Of a stretch of 10,815 nt of DNA, positions 7,306 through 10,815 are shown in pieces. The translations under genes and the position numbers were made by a program. Source of the stretch: Chromera velia (Eukaryota > Sar > Chromeraceae); the NCBI GenBank assembly GCA_018398765.1, contig JAHBMJ010003441.1, forward strand, positions 1 through 10,815. The letters are read 5' to 3'. The notes beneath the pieces were generated by a model, which saw only the letters and a list, made by a program, of their open reading frames with translations, was not told the origin of the DNA and ran no database searches. Position 1 is the first letter of the stretch; the number at the start of each line of letters is the position of its first letter.

Positions 7306-7631
7306 TCACCCGATGTCCTCGTAGCCCAAAAGGACATTCTCCTCCCCCGACAGACGGACGCAGAAGTCAACCTGTCCCGTCCCTTCAGGATCCTGCCGCG
7401 CTGCATGGAAGAGAAGGTCCTGGGAGCAGAAGTTGTCCAATCACCATCCATTCGCCCCTTCAGATTCTTTTCTGCGTACTCAAAACCTGAAACACTGCGC
7501 AGCACCACGCAGCACGTGAGAGTGAAATCCATCCGGACATTCGGGTCTTTGGGGCGAATCCACACGCTGCAGTGGCCCTCCTTGGACTCCCGCGTCCCCT
7601 TCGGAAAGATCGAGAGGGAGAACCGGTAGTT
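7306..7631 (-). other. TRAF-type exon 4 (rest of MATH domain; frame break near 7437)
   Basis: The acceptor TGTGTGCAG precedes NYRFSLSIFPKG, the MATH strand with its typical P-x-G. The frame runs 65 codons to MDGDW (ending 7437). From 7437 a second frame carries on with DNFCSQDLLFHAARQ, then GQVDFCVRLSGEENVLLG, and ends at TGA 7308-7306. Joined, they give the usual MATH order W..NF...DLL ... strand. The first frame alone stays open for hundreds of bases through repeats, which is not credible as coding. One extra G in the GG at 7438-7437 would join them. Confidence 0.75.
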
Positions 7632-8495
7632 CTGCACACATATCCATATACGCACACAGGCAGGCAGATGGGCAGGCATTCGATCGAGGGTTATTCTCAA
7701 ACAGAGCGATCACCCCTGCCTTCTCAAACAGAGCGATCACCTCTGCCTGAAACAAGCCATGAAGAGAAATGTTTTTGTGAGATTATGCGCACCACACCTC
7801 TTTGCGGCTGTACGTGCGTGTTTCCTTTTGCCGCGAACATCCATACGACTGAGAAGAGGGAACAAAAAGCAAAGAAGAGAACAGACGCCGTCACCGAAGG
7901 GAGGAATGGAAGGATGGAAAGATAGACACACATAGGTAGAAACGCATGGATGGATGCAGACACATAAAGATAGAGATAGAGACACAGAGAGAGAATAGCG
8001 ATGCGCTGAAGATGAGTAACTTTTCCGAGAAACCAACGGCCTGCCAGGGAACTTATTTCTTCAATCACGAAAGAAGAAAATGGATCATGCATGTATTCGA
8101 CAAATGTACATGCACGTAAGCAGTCCACGGAGAGACAGACCATGAAGGAGAAGGGGCGGCTCTCGAGGAATTGACCCTTCTTCCGAGAAGACGCGCGCCA
8201 CCGAAAGTTTGGAAGTCGGAGAGTCAGTTGGAGGACGTTCGTGTCTGCATCCGTAAGTGCAAGACGTGGGGGGCGTGCGTCAGTCAAAGAACGATCCAGC
8301 AGAGCTAGGGCAGCAACGCTTGCGCGTCATCCCCAGAGAGGCAGGCAGGCAGGCACGGAGCAAATTGAGAAAGGAGGGCGCCGGGAAATGAACAGAGACA
8401 GAGGGAGAGGAACAAGACAGAGTTTACAAGAATTCAGGGAAGGGAGTTCCCGAAGGAGTCAGTGACATACAGAAGAAATATACACTGGCCCCATG

Positions 8496-8539
<44 letters not shown>

Positions 8540-10243
8540 TGAGCTAGAGAGAGACGTGGCTGGGGCCCACTGGGACAAAACGGAAGTTGAGGGAGATAGT
8601 AAGTGGGGGGCTTTTGAAACTCTTGATTAATTCTTCAGGTAGACACGTCGTCATTCTATCGATCGGACCGACGAAGAGCAAAGACACCCGCTGTCTGATC
8701 TGTGGAACAGCAACAGCAACAGCAACCTATTTCAGAATGCTTTTGTTCGGACTGACTGACTGACTGACCCTGTTTTTCCTCCACCGTCTCTTCCAGCTCA
8801 GAGAGTCTGCAGTCGGCAGATCTGCAGTCCCTCATTACCGTCTCCATCTTTGTCTCCAGATCTTTTGTCCTTTTCTGGAGCTGTGCGTTCTCTTTGCTGA
8901 GGCTCTGAACCCTCAACTCCCATGAGAGCATAGAGCTCTTGAGAGACGTATTGGCAGCAGAAAGACGCTTGACCCCTTCCTCGAGAGACTTCATCTTTTC
9001 CTCACCCTTCTCCCTCGCCTTTTCCGATTCTGCCAGACGCAGACAGACAAACCTCAGGTGCTTCCCCATACTCTCTTCCTCATGAGTCTCCATAGCCTTT
9101 CTCTTCCGAGTCTCCCCACAACCGGGCACCACACACTCGACCTCAGTCTCCGGACAGGCAGAGGACTGATGGGCACTCACATCCCCTCTCGGCACCTTCT
9201 CACCACACCCATTCGGGCACTCAATCGGATACCCGGCACACTCCTTCAAATGCTCCTCTGTCAAGGACACCGCAACACTCTCGCCGCAATGCTCACAGGG
9301 CAGACAACGGAACGCGCACTTCTCCCTGTGGGAGGAGAGCAGAGCACGCTTCATCGTCTGAGTGCACCCCTCGAAGGAACAGTTGACCTCCTGCTCAACG
9401 CAGGCCTCGTCGAGGTGGGTCTCCATCTCCCTCTTCGTTCCCGTGAAGGTGCACCCCTGCTCGAAGTTTACACACTTCCATCGAACCTGCATGCGGAAAG
9501 ATCGAAGGAAGGGTGTATTTGTATTCATTTCCTCAACAGAGAGAGGAAGTTTTGAATCGAGTGTTTTCAAAAACCTGTTGGATGGATGGACTGCGTGTGC
9601 CTGGAAGATGCAGATTTGGGATGGACGTTGGTCTGTTTGAAATCCATGCACTCGATACCGTTTCGAAGAAACGAATGCCAAATGGTCTGCTCTCAGCAGT
9701 GATGATCCAACCACCAATTCTTTCTTTCTCCTTGGTAGGAATACTTCATTCAGACTCCCACCACATGCATTCCCAATCAACCGCGGTGTCCCTGCAGCCA
9801 CCCCACGTGCTTCGTTTGCGCTCCAAAACCATACCCGCATTTTGACTAGCTCAATGCCAGGATACACAGCAGTATTCACCAATGATTCACATCAGACTGA
9901 CGCACGCACGCACCTGCTCTATGAAGCTGCGTGTGAGAGGGCTTGCCGTCTCTATGTCGTAAAAATGCCCCCTGCAGGAGGGACAGGGCTTCCCCCTCCT
10001 TCGAACCTCCTTGATACAGGGCCGGCAGAAGACGTGCCTGCCCGAGCAGTTTACTTCCACCACATCCTCCAGAAAGTCATGGCACACAGGACAGAGGGCA
10101 TTCTCGGCCAGGGCCGTGTAACCCTCGGCATCTGCAGCGAAGGAACGGTCCAGGCCGAGCCGCCTGATCCCTCCCGGGCTTGCTGCAGAGACGTGGGTGG
10201 AGGCTGGAGTACTGCCGTCTCCTGACTGGCCTGTGAAAAGCAT
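7306..10243 (-). CDS. TRAF-type protein: RING, five TRAF zinc fingers, coiled coil, MATH (4 exons, apparent frameshift)
   Basis: Inferred exons on the minus strand are 10243-9914, 9486-8769, 8244-8141 and 7631-7306, with junction phases 0, 1, 0 all matching. The product would be about 492 residues if one base missing near 7437 is allowed for. Order: RING finger (Cys51, 54, 66, His70, Cys73, 76, 87, 90), five C..C..H..C TRAF-type fingers (115-139, 146-167, 174-193, 200-221, 228-245 and on), a Lys/Glu/Leu coiled coil (about 258-348), and a MATH domain (about 356-480). RING proteins of this build are ubiquitin ligases or signalling adaptors; the MATH domain and coiled coil usually form trimers and hold partner peptides. 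The start is the first Met after an in-frame TGA at 10267-10265. Partners are unknown. The domain order is certain; the state of the MATH frame is the open point. Confidence 0.85.
7694..7747. repeat. 27-bp tandem duplication
   Basis: TTCTCAAACAGAGCGATCAC plus seven bases occurs twice in a row (7694-7720 and 7721-7747) with one mismatch. It is in TRAF-type intron 3. Confidence 0.9.
8141..8244 (-). other. TRAF-type exon 3 (start of MATH domain)
   Basis: The acceptor GGATGCAG precedes it; its first two bases complete Asp350 with the last G of exon 2. It encodes TNVLQLTLRLPNFRW to ESRPFSFM, the first strands of a MATH domain (NF.W ... G.FLES..F). The donor is TTCATG|GTCTGT, phase 0. Confidence 0.85.
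8499..8536. repeat. (AC)19 microsatellite
   Basis: An uninterrupted AC run of 38 bases in TRAF-type intron 2 (8768-8245), reading GT in gene sense. Confidence 0.95.
8707..8768. repeat. CAA/CAG repeat and (GACT)n at the donor of TRAF-type intron 2
   Basis: Three CAGCAA units lie at 8708-8725. A run of four to five GACT units at 8750-8768 reads GTCAGTCAGTCAGTCAGTC in gene sense and begins exactly at the intron's first base. Confidence 0.8.
8769..9486 (-). other. TRAF-type exon 2 (zinc fingers and coiled coil)
   Basis: The acceptor CATGCAG precedes VRWKC. It encodes residues 111-349. Five fingers of the TRAF type are followed by heptad-like Leu/Lys/Glu sequence from about 258 to LEETVEEKQ. The donor is CAGG|GTCAGTC, phase 1. 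The frame stays open past the donor to 8656 and would add a stretch of six Cys from a CAA/CAG repeat, but the join to the MATH exon is better supported. Confidence 0.88.
9914..10243 (-). other. TRAF-type exon 1 (RING finger)
   Basis: It encodes residues 1-110. A Gly/Ser/Ala-rich leader of about 45 residues precedes the RING, whose ligand spacing is C-x2-C-x11-C-x3-H-x2-C-x2-C-x10-C-x2-C. It ends in SFIEQ at AGAGCAG|GTGCGT, phase 0. The intron starts with three GTGC units. Confidence 0.88.
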
Positions 10244-10815
10244 CCTTCCCCCTTCCCGTCTCTCTCACTACGTCCCACTGGAATGAAGCAGCCTCAGTGT
10301 TCTGTTTGTTTTCTTTCAAAGTGAACATCTGAAGTCTGGTCTGATCAGGTTGGTGGCGCACAAAGCAGTGGGGTGAGCGACAGAAACAGCGATGGAGTAC
10401 TCGGGGCAACGGGGGGACCAACAGCCGTCGCGTATTTTTCGGGGCTCAGTTTTCCCACAGAAAATCTTGGCTGAGCACCACAAACCACTGGCGACTGAGC
10501 TTCCACTTTGATAAGTACAGACATATCGCACTCCTTGTAAGCTGATCAAGGCTGAGAAAGTGAAAGAGCATTCATTCTGGCTTTAATTCAGATCGAAGTC
10601 TATGATGAGGACGCTATATGCCATGCTGTGCCGCGATTGTGCCGCGCCATGCCGCGCCGCCGCATTAGGTAATCCAACTAATGAAGAGTCAAATGTATGG
10701 CAGCTGCACTAGCAAAAAAAATGACCCCTATTTTTGAAGGGCATCTTGGCTGTGGACTTTGTCTCTATTCTTTTTTATTATGGTGGTCTCAGTACAAGCA
10801 CTCCAATGGTGGACC
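10244..10815. promoter_or_regulatory. Upstream flank of the TRAF-type gene
   Basis: About 570 bases with no recognised coding sequence. The promoter and 5' leader of the minus-strand TRAF-type gene should be here, though a distant non-coding first exon cannot be excluded. A GC-rich patch with repeated GCCGCG words lies at 10630-10662. Sequence after 10680 is AT-rich. Confidence 0.45.

Noticed and set aside
6724-7700. 300-residue frames with Cys-Val or Thr-His runs
   Set aside because: The runs come from the TG array. Only the minus-strand part before about 7306 is coding, as the MATH exon of the TRAF-type gene.
7724-8140. Minus-strand frame past FSFM (MATH exon 3) rich in Leu, Tyr and Ser
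   Set aside because: It is intron read-through. A GTCTGT donor at 8140 and the acceptor at 7633-7632 restore the MATH sequence.
8656-8768. C-terminal extension of the zinc-finger frame ending in six Cys
   Set aside because: It reads through a strong GTCAGT donor into CAA/CAG repeats. Splicing at 8769 makes a phase-correct Asp and leads into a MATH domain.
9842-10225. 127-residue plus-strand frame opposite the RING exon
   Set aside because: It is the antisense shadow of an exon with intact RING ligands on the minus strand.
1-10815. CRISPR array, tRNA, rRNA or bacterial mobile element
   Set aside because: The repeats are simple microsatellites without unique spacers. No tRNA cloverleaf words, rRNA blocks or transposase motifs were recognised by eye.

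Overview
This window reads as nuclear DNA of a eukaryotic protist. Two of its three genes are split by GT...AG introns of 220-652 bp, the introns and flanks are packed with microsatellites, and there are no bacterial-style operons or ribosome binding sites. An alveolate such as a chromerid alga would fit the gene set and repeat load, but that placement is only a guess. The window opens with a run of 13 G, which may be a contig edge.

Layout. (1) About 103-3035, minus strand: a leucine-carboxyl-methyltransferase-like (LCMT/Ppm family) SAM-dependent methyltransferase with an N-terminal signal peptide. I rebuilt it from five phase-compatible exons plus a probable sixth, and its C-terminus leaves the window. 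Its third intron carries a ~480 bp purine (GAAA/GGAA) array. (2) 3036-3614: a divergent, probably shared, promoter region. (3) 3615-4538, plus strand: an intact, intronless S-methyl-5'-thioadenosine phosphorylase (MTAP). (4) 4539-7305: a 2.8 kb gap between two convergent genes, holding an AT-rich block with hairpins and short duplications, a GAAA array and a large TG array. (5) 7306-10243, minus strand: a four-exon gene for a TRAF-type protein, with RING finger, five TRAF-type zinc fingers, coiled coil and MATH domain in that order. One base appears to be missing inside the MATH exon. (6) 10244-10815: its upstream flank, with no gene seen.

How the genes relate. MTAP recycles methylthioadenosine, a by-product made from SAM, and its divergent neighbour is a SAM-using methyltransferase. 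That is a loose metabolic link and may be chance. The TRAF-type protein is most likely a ubiquitin ligase or signalling adaptor and has no evident link to the other two.

The most unusual pattern is at the splice donors. All eight inferred donors have G at intron position 5, four have C at position 3, and five sit at the start of a short tetranucleotide run that repeats the donor motif. No single undescribed multi-gene system was found.
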